DNA from: Datisca glomerata
Lineage: Eukaryota > Streptophyta > Magnoliopsida > Cucurbitales > Datiscaceae
NCBI GenBank assembly: GCA_003255025.1
Contig: QANY01002420.1
Location: forward strand, 1,693,543-1,757,542
Length of the DNA: 64,000 nt
Reading direction: 5' to 3'
Position 1 is the stretch's first letter. Each line of letters starts with the position of its first letter. The translations under genes were made by a program, and so were the position numbers. This document shows, in pieces, positions 22,158-35,269 of this stretch. The notes under the pieces are model-generated. The model did no database searches, was not told the origin of the DNA, and was given only the letters and a program-made list of their open reading frames with translations.

Positions 22158-24658
22158 TTGTGTTCCTGACGAGTTTGTTTTTTTCTCTCTACTAGTATCG
22201 TCGTTATTTCTTTTGTTGCAAGCAACTGATTACGTAATTGTATAGTCATAATGCTTTTGTACCTTACACTTGGTTTCTTGTATATCCCTCTTGTTCTTAT
22301 GCTTGAACTTAGAATCGTTAGTCATAACCATGTATGTAGCACAAAATGCAGAATGGTTCTTTCTTACCATTTGTGATGGAGTCCGGCATGGATATAAAGA
22401 ACTGTAAGCTTCTTGGAAGTGCTTTTGATGCCAAATTAGGAATTTCTGAAAGATTTCTAATCATTTTTCAAGTATGAAATCTCATGCTCCTTGTTATCTA
22501 TAGGGTTCTCTTCTTCTCGATTGTTTTCGGTTTTCAGAAAAATATTTGGAAATTAACTCCAGATATCTAATTCCATCTTTGGAACCTTAAAATTAGTCCC
22601 TCGTCACTGGTAGAAGGTGAATGTGATGTACTAAAGCCATCCCCCTTTGCGTTATAGCCATTATTTGACTAATATCAATTCCTTGCTTTTATCCGTAACT
22701 GACAGAGAATCCATGAAATATTTTGAAGTCACATTTGGGTTATGGTTATAATAGTGCCCTACATCGCCTAACTTTATGATTATGTTATAGTTAAAAGGAC
22801 ATAGCTTTTAAGTAGTAAAACGAGTTTGACTTTTCAAACTTGGTATTAGACGAGTCAGGTTTTAATGTCAGTTCCGAGTGTTCTAAAAACAAGAATGATT
22901 TTTCTATTAACCAACAATATTTTCTAGCTCAATCATTTAAAAATTAATGACAAGTTGGGTTGGCATAATTAGTAAAATTTTAACACCCATATCTTAAAAG
23001 TCTGTGAATTTGAATTATATTCTTTAATTTCTTTTAGAATTTATAATGTAACTTTGATTAAAATCATTCAGTAATTAATTGATAAAATGTTTAATAAGGA
23101 CCATTACTAAGTCACATTCATCTTTTTGTTGGGAACCAACATCCTTTTGCTGATTTGGCTTGTGAAGACTGTGATCTTTGAATGTGACAATGGTCCTATT
23201 ATTTCTTCAAGGATATTTCATTCTTATCTAATAATGGACACAATACTTCAGAGGTTCATCTATCCATTGTTCTTAATAACTAACTAAGAATATAAGCAAG
23301 GAATGTCAACTATTATCCATTCTGAGTGGTCCATAGTAAATGCTTAAATGTTATCAAATATTGGAGTTGCTTATTCTGCTATAACTTCTGTGGAATTTTC
23401 CTTTTTACTGTATATGATGTTAAGGCTATTTTTTGGATTTTGAAAATACGAAGGAAATAAAATGAAGAAGAAATATGTAAAAAAAACATAAAGAAATGAA
23501 AGGAAATTGATGAAATACACTAATTTTTATTGTTATATATGCATATATATATATATATTATTAGATTATTTGTTTTTCGTTTGCTCGTAATTTTGAAGGT
23601 TAAAATATTATATAAAACTTGGGGTGTTGCAATATTTATAGCTTTTCTTTTATTAGCTTGGACCCAACAAGTATGTGGTTGTACTTTTGCCATTCATTTC
23701 TGATAATAATTTCAACTAGTTTTCTTGGTCAGTATTTGGCTCATTAATATCAAAGTAGGAAAATTGGAATGTTTATTGGTACTAGTTTCTGGAAAAGCTT
23801 CTCATTGAATGTTTATTGGTACTGCGTGCTCACTTTAATTTATAATCAGTAATTAATATTCAAATAATATGAGTTATGTTTTACCTAGTTGTGCATGGCT
23901 ATGAACTTAATAGCCAGCCTGAATATTTTATTGACATGTATCTCACAAAATAATATGTATTTATTATGCAGATCCATGTAGATGTCTTATTCAAATGATA
24001 ATTTTGTCATGGGTAATTCTAGATCGAGTAAATAATTGATCAAGTTTTAAGTAATCAAGTCATATGTCATTTATTCATAGGTTAGTGTGTTCACATTCAT
24101 TAAAATATTTTAAAACATAAATACATAAATTATTTACACGTCACTTAATCAATTACTTGATCAGTCTAGAATTATTTTTTTATTAATGTAATCCAAACTG
24201 TGGTGGGGAGTACATGGTTATATTATTGAAATGTGAGTAATTAATTAAAATGATGCAAATCCATGGACCACTTCAATTTATGAAGTAGTTGCAGAATTTA
24301 TTTTCCCGTACTGATCATATGTGTGAATGGTTCAAACTTCCATATAATCAAGTTTTATAGAAGTTTTAGGGTTTTCATCATCACTTAGCTTATGGTCCTT
24401 TGAGAGAAATGAATAGACATGCTTTACAAATATGGATTTGCACTTTCCCAACGCAGATGGTAGATATTAGTCAGTCCAGTGGTCCTCAGGTTTAAAAGAG
24501 TTTGAATGTACAAAATGCTAACTCTGTGTAGAATAGAGCATCCTAAAACGCATTTTCACAAACATACGAAAAAGAGAAACAATTTTGTTATGTAAAGTGT
24601 TTCAAATAGTCACTCCAACAATGACTAAAAATACATTAAAGTAATACTATTTTAAGTA
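22158..24658. other. SBH 3' UTR and AT-rich intergenic spacer
   Basis: About 22158-22330 is probably the 3' UTR. Beyond it the spacer is AT-rich, with a short TA repeat near 23545-23560. No gene, RNA or transposon end is recognised. The right border is the 5-bp target duplication of the copia element. Confidence 0.5.
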
Positions 24659-24878
24659 AAAACTGTAGAAAGACAAGGAAGATTGAAGAAGAAAGAGATA
24701 AAAGTATTGAAGATGAAATGAAGGAAGACAAAGAGAAGAAGATGAACTGAATTATCATTAACTAAAACCAGAATTGAAGAAATAGTTTAAATACAACTAA
24801 ACCAGTTCTAACGGCTAATGATAAAGGGCAGAAAATATAAAACTAACCCTTAATAAAACTAAACTTTATACTTTAACA

Positions 24879-27800
24879 CTCCTAGTAAACTAATCCACGT
24901 TTTGTTGATAAGTTTGTTTAGAAGGAAAGTGAATTGAAGAGTAGCAAGAGGTTTTGTGAATACATATGTCAACTGATGAGAGGAAAATACATGCTACACA
25001 ATGGGATCCTTCTTCATGACTCTCTCTCTCATAAAGTGGAAGTCTATCTCCACATGTTTAGTGTGTGCATGAAGAACCGGATTTGAGGCAAGAGAAATGG
25101 TAGAAGTATTATCACAATAGAGGATAGGTGCATGAGGTAAGAAGACATGAAAATCACGACAAATTTATCTCAACCAACTCAATTTAGCTGCGGTATTAGC
25201 TAAAGCTTTGTACTCAGCATCTATTGAGGAACGAGCAACTGTGGCTTGTTTCATGGCACTCCAGGAAATAGGATTTGCTCCAAGAAATAGATCTTTTATC
25301 TGATGGATCACCAGCCAAATCCGCATCACTGAAGGCCTACAAGGAAATGGATCTTGGTTTAAAAATAATGTCGTGATCTATTGTGCCAAGAATATATCTC
25401 AAAATGCGTTTAACATGTGCAAAATGAACAGTGGTAGGAGAATGCATGAATTGAAAATTTTTATTAACAACAAAACTAATGTCGGGCCTAGTAAAAGTCA
25501 AATACTACAGAGAACCAACTAAACTCCTGTAAAGAGTGATATCATACAAATGACTACCATTACGACTATATAGAGGAGATTTAGAAGGACTAAGAGAAAA
25601 ACTAGTTTTAGCATTCAACATACCAACTTTTAAAATGAGATCCTTAGCATATTTTTGTTGATTAACAAAGATACCAGAAGAAGATCTATGCATCTCAAGA
25701 CCTAAAAAATATTTTAGATCACCTAAGTCAGTCATTTCAAAAGTATGTTGCAAGTTATGTATAGTCTAGTTAATGAATGCAGGAGAGGTACCACTAATGA
25801 TAATATCATCCACATATAACAAAATATATGTAAGAGAAGTAGAGAAAGCATGTATAAACAGAGATGTGTCAGTATGTGATGCAACAAATTCAATAGACAT
25901 AAAATGAGTGATAAATTTCTCAAACCAAGCCCGAGGAGCATGTTTCAAACCATAAAAAGATTTGTGTAACCTACAGACATGATTAGGATGATCTTTATCA
26001 ATGAATCCCTGAGGTTGAGTCGTATAAACCTCTTCAGTAAGGGAAGCATGCAAGAAGGTATTTTGACATCTAGTTGCCTTAGAGACCAATTATAAGTGGC
26101 AGCAAGAGAAAGCAATATCAATAAGGTAGATTTATTAATAACAGGGTTAAAAGTCTCTGTATAATCTAAACCAGCTTGTTGATGAAAGCTTTTGGCAAGA
26201 AGTCTGGCTTTGTGCTTAGTGATGTGCCACTAGTTTATACCTAAATTTATAAACACACTTACATCTTACAATGTTCTTATTCGGGGCTAAGGGAACAAGA
26301 GTCCAAGTATGTTGGGACATGAGAGCATTATATTTAGTTTACATAGTCTAAACCCATTATGTACTCTTACTGGCACTACTAAATGAGGTGGGTTCAAGTT
26401 TAGATGAATGCACAAATAAACTAGATGCAAGAAAGACTTTATTCTTAGAAATTCCAGATTTGGAACGTGTCTGCATGAGGTGTGTGGACTGACTAAAAAT
26501 TTGAGAATGAGAAGGAAGAGATCTAATAGGAAAATCAACATATAAAGATGCAGAAATATCAAGCAGATCAGTAGATGAATCAACAGCAGAAGTGTCAACA
26601 GTATGCAAAACAGATGCAGAAATAGAGTTATCATTTTGAGCATAAACAAATTCACAATGGACAAGGACAACAACAGTAACATTATTCAAATCAGTAGCCA
26701 AAGCAGTATCATTATACAAATTTGACACATTAGTAACACTAGGGACTTTAGGTATAATATACTCAACAATGTGCTCAACATTAGGTAAACCAGAAGTATC
26801 AGAGGTAAAACTAACAGAGTAATCAACATGTAAATCCGAAGGAAAAGCAACAGTATTCTTAGGGGAACAATTAATATTTTGTGAGGGAAAGACATCAGTA
26901 CCATGATTCAAAGAGTGAAGAAAGGGTAGTAGAGAATCGTACATTGTATTAGAAGTACCATTGTTAGAGGAAGGAAGAGATAGAGCATTACCATTATGAC
27001 TTGAAGCAAAGGGAAAAGTTGATTCATCAAAGAGAACATTTCTTGAAGTATAAAACTTGTTAGTGGCATTGTCATAACATATATATCCCTTTTGCTCTAA
27101 GGCATAACCTAAAAATATATATTGAGTAGACTTTGGACATAATTTATTTTTCATGTATGGTTATAAACTTGGATAACAAGCACAGTTAAATATCTTTATA
27201 TGTTTATATTCAGGAAATTTGCCAAACAAACATTCAAAAGGAGAGACATTATGAGTAACGAAACTAGGCATTCTATTTATTAGATAAGTGACAGTGGTGA
27301 AAGAAAAAGTCCAAATATTAGGTGTGATAGATGCATGATGAAGTAAAGTTAAGTCAGTTTTGACTTTATGTCTATGCTTCCACTCAGCAACTCCATTTTG
27401 CTGAGGGGTATAAGCACAAGATCTTTGATGAGTAATACCTTGTTCATTTAAGTAAGCTTGAAAAGATAATCTTGTGTACTCTCCACCACTATTATATATA
27501 CAAGTCTTAATCTTAGTAGAAAGCATATTTCCAACTAAGGGCTTAAACCGTTTAAGAACATTTAGAACCTCAGACATTAGAGTAATAGGAAATATCCAAG
27601 AATATTTAGAAAAGTCATCAATGAAAATAACATAATACATGTGCCCAAGAATGGATGTTGTGGTGGAGGGACCCCACACATCACTGTGAATAAGCTTAAA
27701 AGGAAGTTGAGAAACATAATTAGAGACATAAAATGGAATTTGAGCCATTTTATTAGTGATACAACTAATGCAAACACAAGTATCACTAGTAGGTAAATTA

Positions 27801-28171
27801 CAAAGAATTTGAGCAGTATGCAATATTTTTCTAACTATACTGTGTGTGGGTGTCCTAAAAGAAAATACTAAAGAAGATTAAAAGACTTTGATCCATAGCA
27901 TGCAACAAGAGAGGGAGGCAAGCAAGATGATATATGATAGATACCATTAATGCTTGATCCTTTACGCAGAATGACCTATGTTGTTTTGTCTTGGATACAA
28001 AAAAAGGAGCATTAAAGATAAACAGGCAATTGTTATCCAGATACAATTGATAAACAAATAAAGGATTAGATGAAAGATGAGGAATGCAAAGAACTTTAGA
28101 AAAATTAAAGGACATAGTAGGAGTATTGAGAGTAAAAAAACCTGTGTGGGATATGAAAAGAGCTTGTCCAT
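24879..28171 (-). pseudogene. Copia pol (integrase, reverse transcriptase, RNase H), broken
   Basis: Integrase lies at 27161-27823: the core has LIHSDVWGP (first Asp), FIDDFSKY and YTPQQNGVAEWKHRH (catalytic Glu present). A variable linker is at 26357-27154. Reverse transcriptase follows at about 25505-26140 with SFYGLKHAPRAWFEKF and the YVDDIIIS active site. RNase H remnants ([15 protein letters not shown], minus strand near 25200) reach almost to the 3' LTR. At least four stops or shifts separate these frames. Confidence 0.8.
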
Positions 28172-28299
28172 TTCCTATAGAACATTATCATTACCAGTAT
28201 ATTCATTAGGTGTATAAAGATTGCCCAAATCAGGAGATAAGAGCAACACCATGTATCCGTGAGCCAAATCTATGGGTCATTGTGAGAAGGATGATGGAT

Positions 28300-29498
28300 G
28301 AAGACTGTCATGGCAGTTGAATTTGGTGGATGAGTGCGGCCTTGATAAGAAAAGTTTAGGCGATGGTAATATTCAACAACAGTATGGCCAAATTTATTGC
28401 AAATTTGACATTGAATTTTATTTGATTGAGAATGAAAAGGAGCTTCAAAATGAAAATTGGCATTTTGTTTAAGGTTGGTGATATTCTGGGAAGGTGGTGG
28501 CTCAAGAATAGAGGGGATGGGGCTGAGGTTCTAATTGGGTGTTCTTCCTTCTCTACCAGAACTAAAATTACCTATATTGGAATTATATATATTACCTCTA
28601 CCAGAAGTTGAGTTTTTCCTGAATCCCCTCCCTCGTGAGCATCCTTGTTATTGTTGAATGTCGCTAGTAGAGCTGTGTTTAGAAAAATCGATTCTTTGCT
28701 TTTATGTTGAGATCCTAAGAACCTTTCTTTTGGCTTGATAATGGCGTGAAGCTCCTCCAGACTGAGTGGCTCTGCTTTGGTTCAAATATAAGTTTGTAGT
28801 GTGTTGCACTCTGTAGGAAGACCGTTTATTATGTAGATGAGAATATCCTCATCTTCAATATTCATGAAAACTACTGACAATTTATCTTTAATCTCCTTGA
28901 TTCGTTGTATATATGCATCGGCAGTTTCTCCAGGTTTCTTGCTGATTGATTGGAGCTCGGACTTCAACTGCAGGATATTAGTTCGTGAGGCAGACGAGAA
29001 GTGTTTCTCAGTAGATTCCCAGATTTCTTTCGAAGTCTTGCACCCAACAACGTACGACAGGGGCAGTTGGGAGAGTGTGGCGTTGATTAGAGTTAGAAGC
29101 GCCTGATCTTGAGTGACCCATTAGTCAAATTTTGGGTTAAGCTTTGTAATTTCACCGTTCTCGATGAATCTTTGCGGATACTGAATCAATCCATCAATAT
29201 ACCCAAATACTATATGTGCCTTGAGTATTAATACCCAGAGCACGAAATTCATTGAATCAAGCTAAACATATATAAGATTGCAAATATTGGAAAGAAGAAA
29301 AATTAAAGAATGAGAGGGACTTTCAGGACAGGGAGGAGCGGAATTGTTGAATTCTTGAGAAGAGGAAGATGAATGAGTCGTTTGAGAACTGATTTGTATA
29401 CTAGTTTGAAAGTGAATTTGAGAGTTGGTTTGAGGACCAATTCTTGGTTCTACGAGATCTGGATTTTCAGAAGAGGGGTTTTCTGTGTCGTTGGCCAT
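28300..29498 (-). pseudogene. Copia gag, broken
   Basis: The start codon at 29498 opens MANDTENPSSENPDLVEP, 23 bases inside the primer binding site. After a break, 28782-28967 gives the conserved gag stretch KPGETADAYIQRIKEIKDKL and NGLPTECNTL. Near 28345-28410 a CCHC zinc knuckle reads CQICNKFGHTVVEYYHR; the last cysteine is replaced by tyrosine, which should weaken zinc binding. Gag would form the virus-like particle. Confidence 0.75.
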
Positions 29499-29743
29499 GG
29501 ATGAAGACGAGGGTCAATTATGGCTCTAATACCATGTAAAAAGACAAGGGAGATTGAAGAGGAAATGAAGGAAGAGAAAGAGAAGAAGAAGAACTGAATT
29601 ATCATTAACTAAAACCAGAATTGAAGAATATAATTCCAACTTTAAATATAACTAAACCAATTCTAACGGCTAATGATAAAGGGCAAAAAAGATAAAACTA
29701 ACCCTTAACAAAACTAAACTAAACTTTATCCTTTAACAAAAAC

Positions 29744-30348
29744 TAGTCGTATACATATTTGCATGCAACAAATGAATACGTTGAAAATATTTTATTTATA
29801 TTTGAAAGTATTGTAGGAGACCCTTCAAAGATGTTTTCAAATACAAATTTTCTAAATACTAAAATGTGTTTAAATCAATCATTCTTTATAATAACACTTT
29901 TTTGTCAAAAAGATGTAGAAGCGTTTTTTTACGAAAACATTATTCAATTACTCAAACTAAATTTAATAGCTTAGTAATAAATAGTACGGTTGAAGCAATG
30001 CTTTTAGCGGTACTTATGGGTTAAGGTAATCAATAATATCTTAACGTAGAAACACACCTTCAGTCATATCGACTCTAAGAAAAACAAGGAGAAGATCTCA
30101 AAAGGTTTGAATTTGCGTAATGGGTATAGACGAAATTGAAGTGAACTTTTGTGAATAACCTTCTAAACCATATTTCACACAGAAAACAACACATAATAAT
30201 TTAATTACAGACATCATGAAAGCCAAAAATCAGAACTGAACATCCAAAACATTAGAAACATGGGGCGAGAGTGGCCGAGCAAATGAGCTTGCAGTTGCAG
30301 CAGCAACAGCCTTAAACCTCTGCCCAGATGAATCTAAGCTGCTGACTG
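29744..30348. other. Spacer and PKS 3' UTR
   Basis: This is AT-rich, with no gene of its own. The part next to 30348 is likely the 3' UTR of the minus-strand PKS gene. The frame at 29759-29974 has no family resemblance. Confidence 0.45.
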
Positions 30349-31395
30349 CTACTCTCTCATTCTTCCTATGCACATCTCTGCTACTCCCACAGCTTTTTGA
30401 CTCTTACAACCCAAATAAACACCACTCTTCTTCTGTTGAATATCTTTGTTCGTTTTAGATTTCGCTGTTGAAGGCTTTTGCTCTTCATAATCTGACATAA
30501 CAGAGAAATCAGCTACACTGGCTGTCACAACGCTCCATTCAATGCTCGCTTCACTTGGTGCGTAACATGTTGTTGTTGTTTGTGATGTTTCATCAGATGG
30601 CTGTCTTGACTTGTTTAATTTTAAGCTCTCAATTTCAAATAAATCTGAGCTTGCATCGCTGTCTACATCATTAGCAGAAAGTTCTGAGCCAAATACCTCT
30701 ACCGATTTCCTCTGTTTCTCTTCTTCTTCTTGTTTGATTGGGAAAGTAAAGCAGTTTTCTCTGTATAACCCATTACTCAATTTGTTTACCTTTTGGATTT
30801 CCATCGCTTCAAACCATGAGTTGGGCTCTGTGATTGCTTTGGTGGGTTTTCTTGAATGTGGATTCAAGTTTGAATTTTTATTGTAGCTGATTTCACCAAT
30901 GTTTTCATCAACATTTACTGAGTTTTTGTTACAACAAGAGCATTTGGAGCCAAGATTTGAGAGGAAACTCTTTGATTGTACCTTTTTTGGCCTGGCCCGA
31001 GAAGGGGTTTCTTGCCTAATCTGTAATAAAGCACTTTGGCTATTCACACTGGACTGAGATCGAACACTTGGTGTGCCATAATGATGGATTTGGGGTTTGA
31101 TGGGACTGAGATCTAGTTTTTGTTGTTGTGTTTTTCTGTAATGGAATTTTATGGTCTCTTTGGTTATGGGTATTGGAGTTTCAACATCCATTCCTCCATT
31201 GAAGTACTTGTCAGCTCCAAATATCCCAATTTCTCCATCTTCATCCAAATGGAGATTCTTCTCCTGAGTGGTGCTGAAAATTGGACTGAGGGCTTTGTTC
31301 ATGTCAGAAGCAGAAATGGTTTTGTAGTTTTCTGAAGGGAATGATTGAAAGAAGGTGGTGGTATTGGAAGCTGATCTAATGGTAGCCATAGCCAT
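30349..31395 (-). CDS. PKS: PHYTOCHROME KINASE SUBSTRATE family protein, 348 aa
   Basis: This is a single uninterrupted frame from ATG at 31393-31395 to TAG at 30349-30351. Family hallmarks are the N-terminal NKALSPIFST and EIGIFGADKYF segments, the central SFLSNLGSKCSCCNK with cysteines 152, 154 and 155, and the C-terminal CYAPSEASIEWSVVTASVAD followed by FSVMSDYEE. PKS proteins are plant-specific, mostly disordered plasma-membrane-associated signalling proteins that bind phytochromes and phototropins and act in phototropism, leaf positioning and shade growth. The cysteine cluster is the region where S-acylation has been described for membrane attachment. It has no enzymatic domain. It faces SBH tail to tail, with the copia element between them. 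Which member (PKS1-4) it matches cannot be decided; the neighbour suggests PKS2. Confidence 0.9.
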   Translation of the reverse strand: MAMATIRSASNTTTFFQSFPSENYKTISASDMNKALSPIFSTTQEKNLHLDEDGEIGIFGADKYFNGGMDVETPIPITKETIKFHYRKTQQQKLDLSPIKPQIHHYGTPSVRSQSSVNSQSALLQIRQETPSRARPKKVQSKSFLSNLGSKCSCCNKNSVNVDENIGEISYNKNSNLNPHSRKPTKAITEPNSWFEAMEIQKVNKLSNGLYRENCFTFPIKQEEEEKQRKSVEVFGSELSANDVDSDASSDLFEIESLKLNKSRQPSDETSQTTTTCYAPSEASIEWSVVTASVADFSVMSDYEEQKPSTAKSKTNKDIQQKKSGVYLGCKSQKAVGVAEMCIGRMRE

Positions 31396-33825
31396 GTAGT
31401 TATCAGGTGTTGACCGATATAATTAACTCCATGAAGCATAAGAAAATGGAAGACAACAGATGAAATTGTCAGCACAAAGGTAGAGAAAGACAGATGGTGA
31501 GAATCAACACTAGCAGAAGCAGATTTGGTATTCTTTCCGGGTGGGACAAGTGCTCCAATTATGGAGAAATATAGTTTCAAGGAGAAGAAGTTTGACAAAA
31601 AACAGAGCAAAAAATCGGAGAGACTTGAGGCTGGTTTGGCTTATTGAGAACCAGCTAGTTCTATATGTAGACTTTTTAGTACATACAAAGATGTGAAAGA
31701 GGGTAGGGCCCCTCTTTGCTAGTTTTGTAGGATTTGATCAAATTTTATTTATTTTTAAATGAAATAAGAATTTTGTTTCAATTGTGGACAATATTTGTTT
31801 AAATATGTCATGTTTAAAAAATGATTACGATTCTAAAAAAATATAAAAAATAGTGATTGAACACTTTAAAAAAATTAGTGTATGCCCAAGTATTATTTTT
31901 AAATGTCAGTCGTCTATATTATATTATATATATATATATATATATTAAATAAATCTATAAAATTTTTAAGATATATTTTATATATACAATATATATTATA
32001 TAATATTTTTAGTTAAAAATTTAAAATTTCGCTAACAAGTATGGAGAAAGGTTTTTGACACGGAAATTTATAGAATTTTTTTAGAACGTTATGTTGATGA
32101 TTGCTAATCGAATTAAGCTTTGGGTGGGAAATATAAAAAGATTATATCATATATTCTGACATGAACTAGAATAATACGAAGTTCTACTTTAGTCAAAGAG
32201 ACGACCCGCTATCCGAATCTTATAGTTTAAAAGAAAAATTACAGTGTTGGTCTCTTGGCTTTCCACCGGCCCCTTAACTATGATAACTCTTTTTTTAACA
32301 TTAGGTAGTTAATTTTTTAACCTTGGATAGTTTATTTTTTTAATTATTTCACGTAATAAACAATATTAATGTCAAATTAAAAAAAAACATGAATGATGTC
32401 AGCATATACTAAACAAAATTAATGAATAAAATGACAGAAAATCAAATAGAAACAAAAATGAAAGTCTTTTTTTGAAACAACAGAAGTGAAATTAAAATAT
32501 AGCTTTTTTCCTAGTGTACATTAGTTTAGAATGTGTTAGATTCGTTTTTCTTCGACATTTGAGATTTTGTTTTGACAAAATTATAAAGAGGTTTTTAGTC
32601 AATTATATTATTTGAAAAAAAAATTATTTTGTTAGATAAACAGTAATAATAATAATTGAAAGAATAGTCATTTTTACGTAAAGTCAAAAAATTAAAAACT
32701 AAGTTTACCATAATATTTATAAATTACATTTATGATACATTTTATCCTGAATAATAATTAAATTAAATGATTTTTTAACTTCAGTTCTTTGGATAAGATT
32801 TTTTGGGCCAAATTAACTCACTGTTTGGCATTTTAGTAAATTACGACTATTGTACTGTATATGCAGTTTTGTCAATAAAAATATTTGTTTACACCTAGTT
32901 ATATTTAAAAATCAAGAATTATGTATTTATTATTATTTTTAAAATGCAAATACATTAACAATTTTATGTAGAATAAGAGTACGTTTTTGTGAAATATAGA
33001 CAATAAGTATTAATTGATAGTAAACCATATTTTTGTTAATAGTTCTTATATTATTTTTTAATTTATGTAAATAATTATTATCTAAATAATGATGAATTAT
33101 TTGACTAGTTTACAAGAATAGTTATTGCATATTCATAAATAATTATTGAAATCTAAAAATTCATTTACGATATTCATGTATACGAGTAAATAAAATCCCT
33201 ACTTTTTAGGAATATGACTGATGAATCTAATTTCAGGTTATACAGCAAAAATTAGTTCCAATAATTAATGAAAAATGAAAAGTATTAGATATAATTTGAT
33301 AAAACACAATCCCCAATTTTAAGGAGTGTTACCATCAACTTTATGAATCTAAGAAATTAAAAAAAATATCTGTCACAATAATTCACCACAAAAAATAAAA
33401 TATTCTATATAATTTAGTCAAACACACTTCTAAATTTAAGGAATGTAACCAACACATAATGAATATAATTTTGAAAATAAACAACAAGAAATCTGTCAAT
33501 ATAAATTAGGATTAACATGTATTTAAAGAAGAAAAGTTTATGGTCAAATTAGTTTAGCTATTCTACTCATTAATTTTTAAAAACGGTCATAAAATAATAA
33601 TACCTTTATAGTGGTTAAATACTATAAATATTAGTTTTAAAAATATTACAAATACTAAATTATAGATTTTAGAAAGACGGAGAGTGCTGGTTCAATGTTA
33701 AATGAGAGCTTAGGCAAAATAAAATTGATGATATCGATACAAGTTTTCAATTTTAAATACAATTTTGTTATATATTTTGAAAAACATCAAAATATAAATT
33801 ATTATATTTAATTAGTTACTTATTT
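31396..33825. other. PKS promoter/5' UTR and AT-rich spacer
   Basis: The first 250 bases (to about 31640) are probably the PKS 5' UTR and core promoter. The rest is strongly AT-rich with a (TA)n tract near 31920-31945. No gene or transposon structure is seen; the frame at 31299-31610 overlaps the PKS start and is a shadow. Confidence 0.45.
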
Positions 33826-34705
33826 TACAATTTGAATCCTTTAAGTAGTCAACGTTCTTTTTCTCCTATTTTTTTAGATGGAAAAAAAACTCAAGTAGTC
33901 ATAAAAAACTACTCGTACCCTTTAAGTAGTTATAAAAATCTACTTGAACTTTTTAAGTAGTCACTTAGTATCTGCATTGTTGACTGTCAAAATATAAAAT
34001 AATTACTTGAAGGGTTCAAGTGGTCATAAATAACTACTTGAACCCTTCAAGTAGTCACCTAGTGTATGCGTTGTTGACTGATGAAAAATATACCTACTTG
34101 AAGGGTTCAAGTAGTCATAAAAAGCTACTTGAACCCCTTCAAGTACTCAACGTTCATTTTTTCTTATTTTTTGGATGTAAAAAAGTTTAAGTAGTCATAA
34201 AAAATTATTTGAATGATTCAAGTAGTCATAAAAAGCTACTTGATACCTTCAAATAGTCACTAGTGTTTGAATTACTGACTGATCAAACAAAAAATAACTA
34301 TTTGAAGGGTGCAATTGGTTTTGAACAACTACTTGAACCCTTCAAGTTGTCACTTGGTGTATGGGTAATTGGCTGACAAAATTCAAGTAGTCACCTGGTG
34401 TACGAGTGTTGACTGAAAAAAAATTACTTGAATGGTTCAAGTAATCATAAAGAACTACTTGAACCCTTCAAGTAGAAGAAAAATCTTCGTTATAAAATAA
34501 AGAAGAAGAAGAAGAATAAAATATTATAAAAATGATTTGACATATGCATTGAGAGAGTAAAATAAATGATGAGGAAAGAGAGAGATTGCAAGTGGTGATA
34601 TGAAGTTGATGGATAATTGGTATAAAATTTCTTATTTTTAAAAAATAGTATAAAATTTCTTAGATAAGTTGAAAAATTATATTAATCCAAATAACCCAAA
34701 GTTCA
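33826..34705. repeat. Palindrome-rich dispersed repeat, copy 2
   Basis: It has the same CTACTTGAA-N3-TTCAAGTAG hairpins as 4285-5300, at least seven with most of both arms kept, for example near 34030-34055, 34094-34115, 34123-34146 and 34455-34477. Linkers AGTCATAAAAA and GTGTATGCGTTGTTGACTG recur, as does the phrase CTCAACGTTCATTTTTTCTTATTTTT, here in two places. The tail from 34472 aligns with that of copy 1. Both copies have the same orientation. Confidence 0.75.
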
Positions 34706-34859
34706 GGCTATGGCTAAATATAAAAAAATGATTCAAATTTTGGGATCTCATGTTCATGAATGCAAGACTTTACGAGTCCGTTTGGTTTGGGTTATCCCCA
34801 TGATAAAATACTTGGTAAATTTATTTTTCAGTACTTCCCACATTTGTTTCAAGTATTCT

Positions 34860-35268
34860 CATTTAGTATGAATATCCGAGTGGGTGTCTATGCAAATGTT
34901 GAAAGAATTTTTAGCCTCTTCTTTGCCTTATTCTGGATCGAAGCAATCGACAATTGGGGTTGTTTTTCGCCACCGGCCATGCAATGGTGCGGAAAAGGGA
35001 GAGGTGATGCTCTGTGCTAGGGCTCTCGGAAGCCCACAGCTTCTGCTTCTGAGTGGCATTGGATCGAGGCTGTACCTCTCATCGTGGGGAATTCCTGTGG
35101 CTCATCACCTGCCTTATGTCGGACAATTCCTCTATGATAACCCCCGAAATGGCATCTCAATTGTGCCCCCAATGCCATTGGAGCACTCTCTGATACAAGT
35201 TGTAGCATAACCAATTCAGGGGCAGGGGCTTACCTTGAAGCAACTTCCAATGTCATACCTTTTGCTAA
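34860..35268 (+). pseudogene. GMC oxidoreductase (HOTHEAD-like) fragment, broken
   Basis: Residues NIRVGVYANVERI, then GEVMLCARALGSPQLLLLSG, IGSRLYLSSWGIPVAHHLPY, VGQFLYDNPRNGISIVPP and MPLEHSLIQVV follow the middle part of plant HOTHEAD/mandelonitrile-lyase-like FAD oxidoreductases, including the GSPQLLLLSGIG signature. A stop follows at about 35207. A shifted frame continues [16 protein letters not shown] to about 35268, then the match ends. The FAD-binding N-terminus and catalytic C-terminus are missing. Confidence 0.8.
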
Positions 35269-35269
35269 T

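Larger units (their letters stand above)
24664..29738 (-). mobile_element. Complete but decayed Ty1-copia element with short LTRs
   Basis: The 3' LTR is 24664-24878 and the 5' LTR 29535-29738; in element orientation both run TGTTAAAG ... CTACA/TTACA. They are flanked by AAAAC on each side (24659-24663 and 29739-29743), a perfect 5-bp target duplication. The primer binding site TGGTATTAGAGCCA (minus strand, 29521-29534) fits tRNA-Met. Domains follow in copia order: gag, zinc knuckle, GAG-pre-integrase, integrase, reverse transcriptase, RNase H. Frames are cut by stops, so it cannot encode a full polyprotein. The integrase resembles the Ale/Retrofit lineage, tentatively. Confidence 0.9.

Noticed and set aside
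26287..26904. Leucine-rich frames as membrane proteins
   Set aside because: They are shadows of the copia pol linker in another frame.
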